Shown: positions 8,759 to 17,736, counted from the first letter of the stretch. The stretch is DNA of 64,000 nt from SVFI01 sp045588655 (GCA_045588655.1 JAZNEP010000028.1:124001-188000); one strand, 5' to 3'. A program made the numbers and translations. Notes: a model not told the origin generated them from the sequence alone.

Positions 8759-9466
8759 CTAAACAAACCACATATGCGCTCCGTCAAATTGATAATCCAA
8801 ATCCTTATTTCTCTCGCAAATATATTTTGCTGGGACACCTCCATATAAACCGTACCCCTCCAAGTCACTTGTTACCACAGCTCCCGAAGCTACAACAGCC
8901 GCCTCTTTTATTTCCACCCCTGGAAGGACAATCACTCGTCCTCCCAACCATACTCTGTCCCCAATCATAACAGTTCCTTTCTGCTGATCTAATCCGAAGT
9001 CACTATCATTATAATCGTGTTGCTGCGTCCATATCCAGACACCTGTCGAAAGATTTACATTCTCACCTATATACAACCCATTTCTTCCGTCTAACTTGCT
9101 TTCATTTCCGATTATGGAATTCTTACCTATACTTATTTTCCAAGGAGAACGAATTTCAAATCCAGAATACATAAGAACATTTTGCCCTATATGCATACCA
9201 AACACATAGCGCAAAATGTATATACGAAACAAATTCGATGGGAAATAACTGGTTTTTTTCAACATAACAAACACTAGTCCATCAAGAAACAATATTACGC
9301 TGTTGAAGAGTTTTCCCCTTTTCTTTTGCTCCTTTTCATCGCTTACAGCTACACTAATCAACTTGGAATCTCTTTTCTTTCGGACAAAGCACCAAAAAAA
9401 ACATAACACATATTCAATTATCCAAAACAATATATAACCTATTACAAATATTAATATACTTCTCAT
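8759..9466 (-). CDS. Membrane-anchored hexapeptide acetyltransferase (WcaF/maltose acetyltransferase-like)
   Basis: A 235-aa protein with one N-terminal membrane helix (about residues 3-26), a basic linker, then a left-handed beta-helix domain from about 100 on: SIGKNSIIGNESKLDGRNGLY, IWTQQHDYND with the likely catalytic His, and VMIGDRVWLGGRVIVLPGV. It ends YGGVPAKYICERN. The anchor is unusual for this normally soluble family and suggests it works at the membrane on lipid-linked sugars. Its ATG overlaps the wzy stop by 4 bases (ATGA), so the two are co-translated. Acceptor unknown. Confidence 0.85.
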   Translation of the reverse strand: MRSILIFVIGYILFWIIEYVLCFFWCFVRKKRDSKLISVAVSDEKEQKKRGKLFNSVILFLDGLVFVMLKKTSYFPSNLFRIYILRYVFGMHIGQNVLMYSGFEIRSPWKISIGKNSIIGNESKLDGRNGLYIGENVNLSTGVWIWTQQHDYNDSDFGLDQQKGTVMIGDRVWLGGRVIVLPGVEIKEAAVVASGAVVTSDLEGYGLYGGVPAKYICERNKDLDYQFDGAHMWFV

Positions 9467-10647
9467 ATATTTTCCCTCTTATCAATATAAGACAAAATTA
9501 CGAAATAGAAAATCGTAAAAAACACAGAACAATCATCAAACACATTATGAAGTAATATCACAAAAAGAAATACCCCTTTCATATAACGCATGCTTTTATC
9601 TTTCTCTTTGCCAATAGATAGAAATACACTTCCAATCAACATAAAAAAAGATAATAGTGTAATTCCTCCATGCTTAGCAAGCAAATCCAAAAATAAATTA
9701 TGTGCGTGTGTCGCAATCACCCCTGTTTTTAATACAAATGTACTAAACACTCCATTCCCCCACAAGGGCTCGTCCACAAATTGCTCTAATGCCTGTTCCC
9801 ACAAATAATCTCTTCCCGAAAAACTCATATCACGCCCCAAGCTTGTCACAACGCGATACACAAACTCACTATTTGCCCCGAACATAATTAATAGTGATAT
9901 AAATACAATTGCAATACATAAAATTTTCCAATCTAAAAACTTTAATAAAATCTTTCCATATACTGCAATAAAATAATAGGCAAAAATAATAAACAAACAC
10001 ATTAGTGTATTGCTTGATCTACATACAAATGCACTTATCATGAGCAAAATGACATAAATCATATGCCAATTTCTAATCTTTTCTTTTTTGTATAATGTGT
10101 GTATAGACACCAACAAAAGGAGTATCAAATAATAATAATACGAGCTGTTCTTGGACCCCAAGAAATATACTGCTTCTGCTTTATCACGTGCATTAAAAAA
10201 TCCATTTGGAAACAACAATGTAGTCACAAAATTAAGCACACTGTATATTCCAAACAAAATCATTCCACCTACAATCACATCTTGATATGAATCTTTTATT
10301 AATTTATTTAACAAAAACGCAAATCCTATATAGGTGAACGCACCAGTAATATATGTCAGATAAACGCTTCCATTCATCCAACTGGACAATACAAGCATAA
10401 ACACAAACAACATGATTCCCCATATTGTCACATTATTTATTTTCTTTTTTTCATAAAAATGTGCACATATTGCATACGCTGCAATGATCATACGAAACAA
10501 CACATATACATACGTTACAACTTTAATTATTTCAGGAAAAATCCCTTTCCCTATTAACATTTCAAGCGAATACAACTCAAAAAAAGGAAATAACAATAAC
10601 ATATATATTATGCTTTTTCTTCTGATATATAAATTACTATAAGTCAT
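9463..10647 (-). CDS. Wzy-type O-antigen/capsule polymerase
   Basis: A 394-aa very hydrophobic protein with about ten membrane segments and a large extracytoplasmic loop near residues 262-315 (SLGRDMSFSGRDYLW, then HAHNLFLDLLAKHGG). SGRDYLW and H-x-HN-x-L-D-L-x-x-x-x-G are typical of the Wzy_C/O-antigen ligase superfamily. It would join flipped repeat units outside the membrane. Sequence is poorly conserved in this family, so the call rests on topology, these motifs, and a neighbourhood containing Wzx, Wzz and a WbaP-type transferase. It starts 5 bases after the GT2 gene. Confidence 0.85.
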   Translation of the reverse strand: MTYSNLYIRRKSIIYMLLLFPFFELYSLEMLIGKGIFPEIIKVVTYVYVLFRMIIAAYAICAHFYEKKKINNVTIWGIMLFVFMLVLSSWMNGSVYLTYITGAFTYIGFAFLLNKLIKDSYQDVIVGGMILFGIYSVLNFVTTLLFPNGFFNARDKAEAVYFLGSKNSSYYYYLILLLLVSIHTLYKKEKIRNWHMIYVILLMISAFVCRSSNTLMCLFIIFAYYFIAVYGKILLKFLDWKILCIAIVFISLLIMFGANSEFVYRVVTSLGRDMSFSGRDYLWEQALEQFVDEPLWGNGVFSTFVLKTGVIATHAHNLFLDLLAKHGGITLLSFFMLIGSVFLSIGKEKDKSMRYMKGVFLFVILLHNVFDDCSVFFTIFYFVILSYIDKRENI

Positions 10648-10652
10648 CTTAC

Positions 10653-11477
10653 CTAATTGCCTCTTCTCTTATGACATGCAAACAGAAATTCATTCCAATA
10701 TTTTTTTCCTAAAATTCTCCTAATCCAAGACTTTATTCCTATCCGTTCTCTAATGTCAGTCCAATCAACCTTTTTATACAAACTATTATTTTTCCTCAGC
10801 AAGTGTCTTTCCTTGTAGTCCACCTTTGTAGATACTCCATACATTGAATAAAATGTTAAATTCTCATTTATATAAAAATACGGAATCTCAGCCTTCAACG
10901 TTTTTATCATAAAATCCCAATCTGCATGCAATCGATACTTTAGATCTAGTAAACCAATGTTTTTGTAGACATCCCGTCCAACAAACATACTCTGATGTCT
11001 TATACCACACATCCCTACTTGAAGTCCTGAATGTGTCTCATCAATTGCACTCGGTGCGCAAATCCTTTTTAAAAACTTTTCCCCCTTTTGATTGCAATAA
11101 ATATTCGTTGAATCACCGTAAAGAATCATGTTATCTGTCAGATTTTTATCCTGTATGACTGATATTACTTTTCTTAGTGCCCCCTCATCATAATAATCAT
11201 CACTATTCAAAAAGTTAATAAATCGACCGGTTGACATCTGTACACCTTTATTCATAGCATCATACCATCCGGCATCTTTTTCCGATACATATCGCATCTT
11301 ACCTTGAAAATGTGGTAGGTATTCTTCTATTATCCTTATGGTATTATCTGTTGATTTTCCATCTACTAGGATATATTCATAACTCAAATCCCCCTGCTCA
11401 AGTACAGATTCGATTGTTTTTTTTATGGTATTTTCACTGTTATAACATACTGTCACCACAGAGATTATCGGTTCCAT
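10653..11477 (-). CDS. Family 2 glycosyltransferase
   Basis: GT-A fold transferase, 274 aa from the chosen ATG at 11477, which has AGGAAA nine bases upstream; a longer reading to 11540 would overlap the preceding gene. The N-terminus PIISVVTVCYNSENT is the nucleotide-sugar-binding strand, VDGKSTDNT the first acidic motif, NFLNSDDYYDEGAL the DxD-type metal site, and HADWDFM the acceptor-side region. It adds one sugar of the repeat unit in the cytoplasm. Donor and acceptor cannot be read from sequence. It resembles WcaA/colanic-type GT2 enzymes. Confidence 0.88.
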   Translation of the reverse strand: MEPIISVVTVCYNSENTIKKTIESVLEQGDLSYEYILVDGKSTDNTIRIIEEYLPHFQGKMRYVSEKDAGWYDAMNKGVQMSTGRFINFLNSDDYYDEGALRKVISVIQDKNLTDNMILYGDSTNIYCNQKGEKFLKRICAPSAIDETHSGLQVGMCGIRHQSMFVGRDVYKNIGLLDLKYRLHADWDFMIKTLKAEIPYFYINENLTFYSMYGVSTKVDYKERHLLRKNNSLYKKVDWTDIRERIGIKSWIRRILGKKYWNEFLFACHKRRGN

Positions 11478-11491
11478 ATTCTTTTTCCTTC

Positions 11492-12601
11492 TTATAATTC
11501 TTTTATTACTCTCCAATACTCTTTCGCCATCACATCCCAATTAAAGCGGAGAATATTTTCACTACCTTTTTTAATTAGTTCCCCTACTTTTTCCGGATTC
11601 TTTTCAATATCCATAATAGCCTCTGCGACTTCCACCGGATTCAAAGGATCCACCAATACAGCCGCATCACCAACCACCTCGGGTAACGAACTGTATGTAG
11701 AACAAATGACCGGCACCCCTAATTGCATGGCCTCAATCGGCGGAAACCCGAAACCCTCCACCAAAGATAGGAAAAGAAAAACCTTTGCATTTTTTATAAG
11801 TAAGTGCAAATCTTTATCTTCCTTGATAAATCGATAAAAATCAATTTGTTTTCGAATACCGCTATCAAGAGGATATTCTTTGCAATCTTCAATTCCAATT
11901 ATTTTCAATCTTAACGGTTTCTCGCTTCTCTTTGCATACTCCTCATACGCTTTTAATATACCTGTGGCATTTTTGTGCGGCAATCCTGATGTTATTGCCA
12001 CGATATACTCGTCCTCACAATGAGGTTCGCTCGATATATCAATATCAGCAATTCTGTTACAACCATTGTAAATCACTTTGATTTTATCACTTTTTACTTT
12101 AGCTTCTTTCATTATTTCTTTTTTTGAAGCCTCTGAAATAGTTATTACCTTCTTACACTTTTGTGCTGATTTTACCAAACGATTCATTATATAGAAATTT
12201 TCCAGTTTATTAAAATATTTAGGATAATTTCTATGGTAATAAAATGGAATCATATCGTGTATGATGATGCAGTCGTTCATATTTTTACTAAGCGGAGCAA
12301 ATCCTCTCGGAAAGACAATCCTGTCTCCCCCATATTTCCTATAATATTTTGAAACAAGAATTAGCTCCCATATAATACAGACAACCTTATTCTTAGCCTC
12401 ATACGGAACTGCAACAAATCGAACTCCCGGTATGTCAAAATCACATTTATTATACTCATTTCCAAATACTATTATCTGTGTATCATCATTCTCTTCCTTG
12501 GTAGCAATTAAATTCCTTATCAAATTTAATGAGAGATTGTATATTCCTATACTTTTCCCTAATCCTTTTACCAATTTAAAGCAATCGACTATTATTACCA
12601 T
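11492..12601 (-). CDS. Family 4 glycosyltransferase (GT-B)
   Basis: A 369-aa retaining GT4 enzyme. The C-terminal half carries AITSGLPHKNATGILKAYEEY (split here by function: start of the second Rossmann domain) and the E-x7-E motif region EGFGFPPIEAMQLGVPVICS, followed by LPEVVGDAAVLVDP. The N-terminal acceptor domain includes IIHDMIPFYYHRNYP. This arrangement is common in mannosyl- and rhamnosyltransferases of capsule loci. It lies 20 bases after wzz. It should add one sugar to the lipid-linked intermediate. Confidence 0.9.
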   Translation of the reverse strand: MVIIVDCFKLVKGLGKSIGIYNLSLNLIRNLIATKEENDDTQIIVFGNEYNKCDFDIPGVRFVAVPYEAKNKVVCIIWELILVSKYYRKYGGDRIVFPRGFAPLSKNMNDCIIIHDMIPFYYHRNYPKYFNKLENFYIMNRLVKSAQKCKKVITISEASKKEIMKEAKVKSDKIKVIYNGCNRIADIDISSEPHCEDEYIVAITSGLPHKNATGILKAYEEYAKRSEKPLRLKIIGIEDCKEYPLDSGIRKQIDFYRFIKEDKDLHLLIKNAKVFLFLSLVEGFGFPPIEAMQLGVPVICSTYSSLPEVVGDAAVLVDPLNPVEVAEAIMDIEKNPEKVGELIKKGSENILRFNWDVMAKEYWRVIKEL

Positions 12602-12621
12602 CTATTCTTCTACCTTTATTA

Positions 12622-14016
12622 TTATTTAATAATGACAGCTCCCAATATTTCCACACCACAAAAACGGTTGTTCATTATTTCCTGCTTAATCCATTCATAC
12701 TTAGCAGATCCGGCGCATTCCACCAGAACTATATTTTTTGCTTGTTCATTCTGTTCCAATGCTTTTATATCATACAATACAGAATCCGTACATTTTACAC
12801 CAATTCCATTCTCTTTTAAATCGCTAGAAATTCTCTTTACCAACTCTTTTTGCTTATCTGTATATAATCTTCCTGACAGGACTAATTCTTTCAGATTATG
12901 ATTCTTAGCTTGCAACAAAAGCGCACCAATAAGCATATTAATTCTTTCTTCCTCCGACAACACGACCATATTTGCGTTTCTCATTTTATCAATGAAAGAA
13001 TCTAAGAAGGCAAACAGTTTCTTTTTATTTTCTGACTTCACTTTTCCTATTACATGAAGACCATACAATTTCTGAAAATCATCTTCGTACTGTATTTTAG
13101 AATTAAAAATATATCCTAACGCATATAACCCAACCGCAAGAAAAGCTCCTATAATTGCTCCCAGCAAAATATACTTTTTACTCACCCCTGCTTTTAAGGT
13201 CAGTGATTCCCTATCCGCACCTATTTGTGAATCATTCTCTTTCTTCATCTGCTTTTCATATAATTCTACGTAAAGCTTCGCGTTTGCTGTAAATTTTGCC
13301 TCCATATCCATAACAAGTTTTCCATAGGCATTTAACTTATCTATAGACATTTTCTGAAAATCTAACATATCAATATCAGAAGTCAACACGCAAGTCTCTG
13401 CAATATCATACACCTTATGCTCTCCAAACTGCTTCTCAACTGTAGAATATGCTTCCTTGACAATGCCTTTAACCTGCTCTGACAGCGCATAACATTCCTC
13501 TTCTGATTCCCCATAAATCGAAATTGTAAACACGGCATTTTCTTCTGCCTCTATTGCACCATACTCATTATTGCAATCTACTGCTTCACCTAAGCCGGCA
13601 TCTGCAATTATTGACTTATATGCGTACGAAATAGCATTCACATTATTAAATTTATTTACCATCGGATATTCCACTATATAGTCGTTATCTATATAATAAT
13701 TTAATGACAGCAAGTAAAATTCATTTGCCTTTAGATTCATTATTTTAGACTCAGCATTATATTCAACCTGCTTATCATATACATCTTTATAACCCAAATA
13801 GCTATCTACATAATATTTTTCTTCCTCCGACAGCTCGATATCTTTCAATTCTGTTTCCGTCTGCTTTTGCAATTCTGCCTGCACAGCCATATAACTTCTA
13901 TAATAACTAAAAGCACCCAACACGATTGCAAAAACAATCATACTGATGATTATTTTTCTCCACTTCGTGCAGATAAACCAAAACATATCCCATATATTTA
14001 ATTCTCTATTCTCCAT
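12622..14016 (-). CDS. Wzz/CpsC-like chain-length determinant with degenerate C-terminal ATPase-like domain
   Basis: A 464-aa polysaccharide co-polymerase. Membrane helix 1 is at about 21-38, helix 2 at about 281-304, with a long acidic, probably coiled extracytoplasmic domain between. The cytoplasmic tail (about 310-464) has the layout of a bacterial tyrosine kinase domain: SEEERINMLIGALLLQAK, KELVLSGRLYTDKQ, and a final VEILGAVII. However, the Walker A P-loop expected after LVLSG is missing, and no Walker B DADLR block is seen. It probably sets chain length without ATP-dependent kinase activity. No separate CpsD kinase is seen in the operon. Confidence 0.8.
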   Translation of the reverse strand: MENRELNIWDMFWFICTKWRKIIISMIVFAIVLGAFSYYRSYMAVQAELQKQTETELKDIELSEEEKYYVDSYLGYKDVYDKQVEYNAESKIMNLKANEFYLLSLNYYIDNDYIVEYPMVNKFNNVNAISYAYKSIIADAGLGEAVDCNNEYGAIEAEENAVFTISIYGESEEECYALSEQVKGIVKEAYSTVEKQFGEHKVYDIAETCVLTSDIDMLDFQKMSIDKLNAYGKLVMDMEAKFTANAKLYVELYEKQMKKENDSQIGADRESLTLKAGVSKKYILLGAIIGAFLAVGLYALGYIFNSKIQYEDDFQKLYGLHVIGKVKSENKKKLFAFLDSFIDKMRNANMVVLSEEERINMLIGALLLQAKNHNLKELVLSGRLYTDKQKELVKRISSDLKENGIGVKCTDSVLYDIKALEQNEQAKNIVLVECAGSAKYEWIKQEIMNNRFCGVEILGAVIIK

Positions 14017-14033
14017 ACCAAACCACTTCTCCT

Positions 14034-15458
14034 CTATTTCGCTCCTTTTCCAAACAGCACAACTCCCACTGTCTGAAACAGTATTTTAAAATCTAATAAC
14101 AACGACCAATGATCAATATATTCAAGATCCATTTTGACCACATCATCAAACTCTGTCACCTTCCCTCGGCCTTTCACCTGCCACATACCGGTCAGTCCCG
14201 GTGTGATACTCATTCGCCTGCGGTAATGGTTACTATACTGTTCAAATTCATCCTCGGTCGGTGGTCTCGTACCCACCAGACTCATATCCCCTTTGAGTAC
14301 GTTAAAAAATTGTGGAAACTCATCTATACTTGTCTTACGTATAAACTTGCCTACTTTTGTGATACGCGGATCATTTTCCATCTTAAACATCAGTCCATCC
14401 GACATCTCGTTCTGTGCCTGCAGTTCTTTTTTTCGCTCCTCCGCATCGATGTACATGGAACGAAATTTGAGTATCTTAAACCTTCTTCCGTTCTTACCGA
14501 TTCTGGTCTGTGCAAAGAAAATAGGTCCTCTGGATTCTATCTTGATTGCTAAAGCCACAAAAGGTGTTAACAGTAATGTAAAGAAGCTTCCAGCAAGTCC
14601 TCCCAGAATATCAATTAACCGCTTAATCATCATACGCCGATAATCAAAATATTGCATTGAAAATGTCATAACAGCGTATCCGGCAAAATGTCCTGCGGTC
14701 TTTCCGGACAAGTTCAGTTCCTTCATCTCCACATTATAGTGACAAACCACACCCATGGTCTGAAAATCCAAAATATACGAGCGCACTTCCTTCGCCGGTG
14801 TTCCCGGAAGGTACATAAATACTTGATCCAGCGGCATTTGTCTTGAAACATCAAAAAGGTCATGTTTCCCTGCCACTACCGGGATTCCCATGATCTCTTC
14901 GCCCTCAAAATCGGTATCAAGAATTGCTATGGATGTCACCTCATAATTCCAAGGCTTGGAAGCAAGAATACGCTTAATTAATTCTTCCGCATAATCTCCC
15001 TCCGTCACCACCATTACTTTGTCGCTACTATTACTCTTTTGATAATACCGAAGCATCAGATATTTGAATGCACAATGCGCTCCCATGGTATATAGCAGAT
15101 TTGCTACTGCAAAATACCCAAAGGTCAGACGGGAGTAATCTCCTGCCACATGTGTCACATACATGATACACGCAATAGCCGCCATCATCACAATATCGTA
15201 TTTTACCACAGCGACAAACTCAACAAAATATCCTCTTTTAAAAAAACCTCTGTTCCAGTCCGCCATCACATTGTAAAGCACACTAAACAGCATCATATAA
15301 ATTCCGACTGTGTAATGCACCTGCACGGTAAGTGCCTGTTGTATATTTCCAAATCGAAGTACAAGCGCTGTTGCAAGTGCTACAATTACACAAAGCAAAT
15401 CAATAATTATCAAGCTATAGGTCTCTACCAACCTGCTCTTTCGATTAATTGCCTGCAT
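14034..15458 (-). CDS. WbaP-type polyprenyl-phosphate sugar-1-phosphate transferase (initiating)
   Basis: A 474-aa polyprenyl glycosylphosphotransferase that starts each repeat unit by moving sugar-1-phosphate to undecaprenyl phosphate. Four to five N-terminal helices (about 13-130) are followed by a CoA-binding-like cytoplasmic domain. The catalytic domain begins at about 270: KRLIDILGGLAG, a membrane segment, QTRIGKNGRRFKILKFRSM, RKTSIDEFPQFFNVLKGDMS and TPGLTGMWQVKGRG are the diagnostic motifs. The first sugar (Gal, Glc, GlcNAc or other) cannot be told from sequence. It follows the NeuB-like gene by 21 bases. Confidence 0.92.
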   Translation of the reverse strand: MQAINRKSRLVETYSLIIIDLLCVIVALATALVLRFGNIQQALTVQVHYTVGIYMMLFSVLYNVMADWNRGFFKRGYFVEFVAVVKYDIVMMAAIACIMYVTHVAGDYSRLTFGYFAVANLLYTMGAHCAFKYLMLRYYQKSNSSDKVMVVTEGDYAEELIKRILASKPWNYEVTSIAILDTDFEGEEIMGIPVVAGKHDLFDVSRQMPLDQVFMYLPGTPAKEVRSYILDFQTMGVVCHYNVEMKELNLSGKTAGHFAGYAVMTFSMQYFDYRRMMIKRLIDILGGLAGSFFTLLLTPFVALAIKIESRGPIFFAQTRIGKNGRRFKILKFRSMYIDAEERKKELQAQNEMSDGLMFKMENDPRITKVGKFIRKTSIDEFPQFFNVLKGDMSLVGTRPPTEDEFEQYSNHYRRRMSITPGLTGMWQVKGRGKVTEFDDVVKMDLEYIDHWSLLLDFKILFQTVGVVLFGKGAK

Positions 15459-15479
15459 AGCCCACGTCTCCTCTGCGGA

Positions 15480-16361
15480 TTATACCGTTCTTAATTTTTT
15501 GCGCTGAGCAGCCTCACTCTCAGACATATATTTCACCCCATCACCAAGCGCTTCATATACATTTTGCACACGCTTGTTGAGCATATCCATTGCATGCACT
15601 TCAAGGCTCGCTTTATGATCACTTCCCCACATAGAATGCGAAAGTGTCACATGACGCTCTATCACACACGCACCAAGAACAGCTGCTGCAATTGAAGGCT
15701 CCAGATTTTCTTCATGCCCACTGTAACCCACCAGACAATCAAAACGATTGCGCAGGGTCTCTATCATACGAAGATTTAAATCTTTTACCGGTGCCGGGTA
15801 AGCACTGTTTGTATGCAAAAGAATATAATCTCCATGTCCATATTTTTCCAATATTTCAACTGCATGATCCACTTCTTCCATCGTCGTCATACCTGTAGAG
15901 AGAATTACCGGCTTTCCTGATTTTGCCGCCTCCGCAATCATCTCATCGCGTCCGTTTGAAGCACTTGCGACCTTCACGTACGGTATATCATATTGAAGCA
16001 AAAATTCAAGACTAGGCATATCCCATGGTGATGCACTCCAGGTCATTCCCTTATCTTTACAGTACGCATCAATGATGTCATACTGTTCTTTTTCAAATTC
16101 CACTCTGTATTTGTATTCCAAATAAGTCATCTCGCCCCAAGGGGTAGATCTTGGAACTTTTTTCTGTTCTTCCGGCACAGCAAGCTCCGGCGTACGTTTC
16201 TGAAATTTTACGTTATGCCATCCGGTTGCACTGGCTGCATCCATCAGCTTCTTTGCAATATCAATATCTCCGTTATGGTTGATTCCGATTTCCGCAATCA
16301 TATATGGACGGCTTGTTTCGTTTACAATATAATTTCCAATTTTAATCTCTTTATTTGCCAT
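15480..16361 (-). CDS. Short NeuB-family nonulosonate synthase-like protein without SAF domain
   Basis: A 293-aa PEP-condensing TIM-barrel protein of the NeuB family: MIAEIGINHNGD near the start, NVKFQKRTPELAVP, LLHTNSAYPAP, VGYSGHEENLEPS, and IERHVTLSHSMWGSDHKASLE. The DHKAS loop is of the sialic/legionaminic synthase type, unlike the DSSFS loop of PseI in this operon. The protein stops after the barrel; the C-terminal SAF domain that covers the active site in NeuB/PseI is absent. It is the first gene of the operon, and no second CMP-synthetase or epimerase accompanies it. It could make another 3-deoxy sugar acid or have a changed role; the substrate is unknown. Confidence 0.85.
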   Translation of the reverse strand: MANKEIKIGNYIVNETSRPYMIAEIGINHNGDIDIAKKLMDAASATGWHNVKFQKRTPELAVPEEQKKVPRSTPWGEMTYLEYKYRVEFEKEQYDIIDAYCKDKGMTWSASPWDMPSLEFLLQYDIPYVKVASASNGRDEMIAEAAKSGKPVILSTGMTTMEEVDHAVEILEKYGHGDYILLHTNSAYPAPVKDLNLRMIETLRNRFDCLVGYSGHEENLEPSIAAAVLGACVIERHVTLSHSMWGSDHKASLEVHAMDMLNKRVQNVYEALGDGVKYMSESEAAQRKKLRTV

Positions 16362-16398
16362 ATCTGTTCTCCTTCTTTTTCAGAACATTATCTCTACT

Positions 16399-16428
16399 AT
16401 ATTACACCCAAACATACTATTTTGTAAA
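16399..16428 (-). promoter_or_regulatory. Candidate promoter of the pseudaminic acid polysaccharide operon
   Basis: Reading on the minus strand, TTTACA at 16428-16423 and TAATAT at 16404-16399 are separated by 18 bases, upstream of the NeuB-like start at 16361, which has AAGGAGA just before it. It lies between the manC terminator and the first gene, where an operon promoter is expected. The hexamers are only fair matches to the vegetative consensus. Confidence 0.45.
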
Positions 16429-16446
16429 GTGACGCAGAGCAAAGAA

Positions 16447-16484
16447 AACACCCCTCTGTGCGTCTCCCCCCACAGATGAGTGTT
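16447..16484 (-). terminator. Rho-independent terminator after manC
   Basis: On the minus strand AACACTCATCTGTG pairs with CACAGAGGGGTGTT across a 10-base loop, a 14-bp stem with one mismatch and one G-U pair, followed by a T-rich stretch. It lies 14 bases after the manC stop and separates manC from the region A operon. On the plus strand it is also followed by a T run, so it may work both ways. Confidence 0.8.
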
Positions 16485-16498
16485 CCCGTTTTTTTCTT

Positions 16499-17593
16499 TT
16501 ATAAATATTGTTCTTTTCCCTCTTGCGCCAGTTGGTCTACAATATGCTTTACATCCTGTGCCCTGTTTTTGTCACATATCAAAACCGCATCTTTGGACTG
16601 AACTACAATCAAATCCTGCACGCCGATGGTTGCAATCAGTTTATCCGTACCATATAGAATACAGTTTTTCGTATCGAGATTAATCTGCTCGCCATAGCAC
16701 ACGTTACCATTTGCATCTTCTGCTTTTGCAATACGAAGCATATCCAAGCTTCCGATATCATTCCAACCAAAATCACCTGCAATCATCAGAACATCCTTAC
16801 TACGTTCCATAATTCCATAATCAATCGATATCTTAGGTATATTTGGGTATATCTCCTGTATCACTTTATCCTCATCAGCAGTGCCCATAGCCTCACCGAT
16901 TTTGACCAGACATTCATATACATCCGGCAAAAGCATCTCAAACTTCTTTAATATCGTGGATGCTTTCCAAATAAACATTCCGCTGTTCCATGCATAACCG
17001 CCGTCTGCCAAATATTGTTTTGCCGTCTCTTCTTCCGGTTTCTCCACAAATTCTTTGACTTTGAAATATTCTTTTCCTGTTTGACGCACCGGCTCTGCAC
17101 TCTCTTTTTCTGTGCAAATATATCCGTATCCTGTTGCTGGAAAAGTCGGATGAATTCCTACAGTTACAAGCATATCCGTATCTTCCGCTGCCATAATCGC
17201 TGCATCCATCACTCTTTTAAATTCATCCGTATCTTTTACAAAATGATCTGATGGAAGAATGCACATCACTCCGTCCTCATATTTTTTTACAATTTCCATC
17301 GCTGCATATCCAATACATGCAGCCGTATTTCTTGCCGCCGGTTCTGCAAGGATATGTAACGGGTTCATCCTTCCCTCCGTCTCTTCCTTCATCAGAGCCG
17401 CCTGTGTTTGATTGGTTACAATGAAAACATTCTCATTCCCCACCGACATTGCAATTCTGTCGATTGTTTCATTTACCATTATTTCTTTCCCGCTCAGATT
17501 GAGCAGCTGTTTCGGTCTTTCTTTTCTGCTGAGTGGCCAAAATCTGGTTCCGCCTCCGCCAGCCATAATCACGCCATATTTCTTCATGCTCAT
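16499..17593 (-). CDS. manC: Mannose-1-phosphate guanylyltransferase
   Basis: A 364-aa nucleotidyltransferase making GDP-mannose from mannose-1-phosphate and GTP. The N-terminus VIMAGGGGTRFWPLSRKERP is the GTP-binding signature and FVEKP in the middle is the sugar-phosphate motif; AEPAARNTAACIGYAA is typical of ManC/AlgA. It is the short form, without the C-terminal isomerase domain of bifunctional AlgA. I used the ATG at 17593; a GTG three bases earlier and an ATG six bases later are possible because AGGAG and GAGGTG both lie upstream. It has its own promoter and terminator. No manA or manB is in the window. Confidence 0.93.
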   Translation of the reverse strand: MSMKKYGVIMAGGGGTRFWPLSRKERPKQLLNLSGKEIMVNETIDRIAMSVGNENVFIVTNQTQAALMKEETEGRMNPLHILAEPAARNTAACIGYAAMEIVKKYEDGVMCILPSDHFVKDTDEFKRVMDAAIMAAEDTDMLVTVGIHPTFPATGYGYICTEKESAEPVRQTGKEYFKVKEFVEKPEEETAKQYLADGGYAWNSGMFIWKASTILKKFEMLLPDVYECLVKIGEAMGTADEDKVIQEIYPNIPKISIDYGIMERSKDVLMIAGDFGWNDIGSLDMLRIAKAEDANGNVCYGEQINLDTKNCILYGTDKLIATIGVQDLIVVQSKDAVLICDKNRAQDVKHIVDQLAQEGKEQYL

Positions 17594-17652
17594 CACCTCA
17601 TACTCCTATGTTTCTTTATCCAGACTCATTTTTTGCTTCTTCTTCCTGTTCT

Positions 17653-17680
17653 ATTATATTATATCGGAATCAAAAATCAA
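17653..17680 (-). promoter_or_regulatory. Promoter of manC
   Basis: Minus strand TTGATT (17680-17675), a 16-base spacer and a perfect TATAAT (17658-17653), about 60 bases upstream of the manC start. The 205-base space between manC and the divergent PAP2 gene holds this promoter and that of the other gene, and nothing else recognisable. Confidence 0.65.
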
Positions 17681-17736
17681 ATTAAAATTCCATCGAAAAA
17701 ACCATCTATAAAATCATCTCTGCTTCGTTCTTTTTA

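Noticed and set aside
15480..16361. Truncation or pseudogene status of the short NeuB-like gene
   Set aside because: The reading frame ends cleanly after the barrel with good spacing to the next gene, and the catalytic blocks are intact, so it looks like a natural short form.
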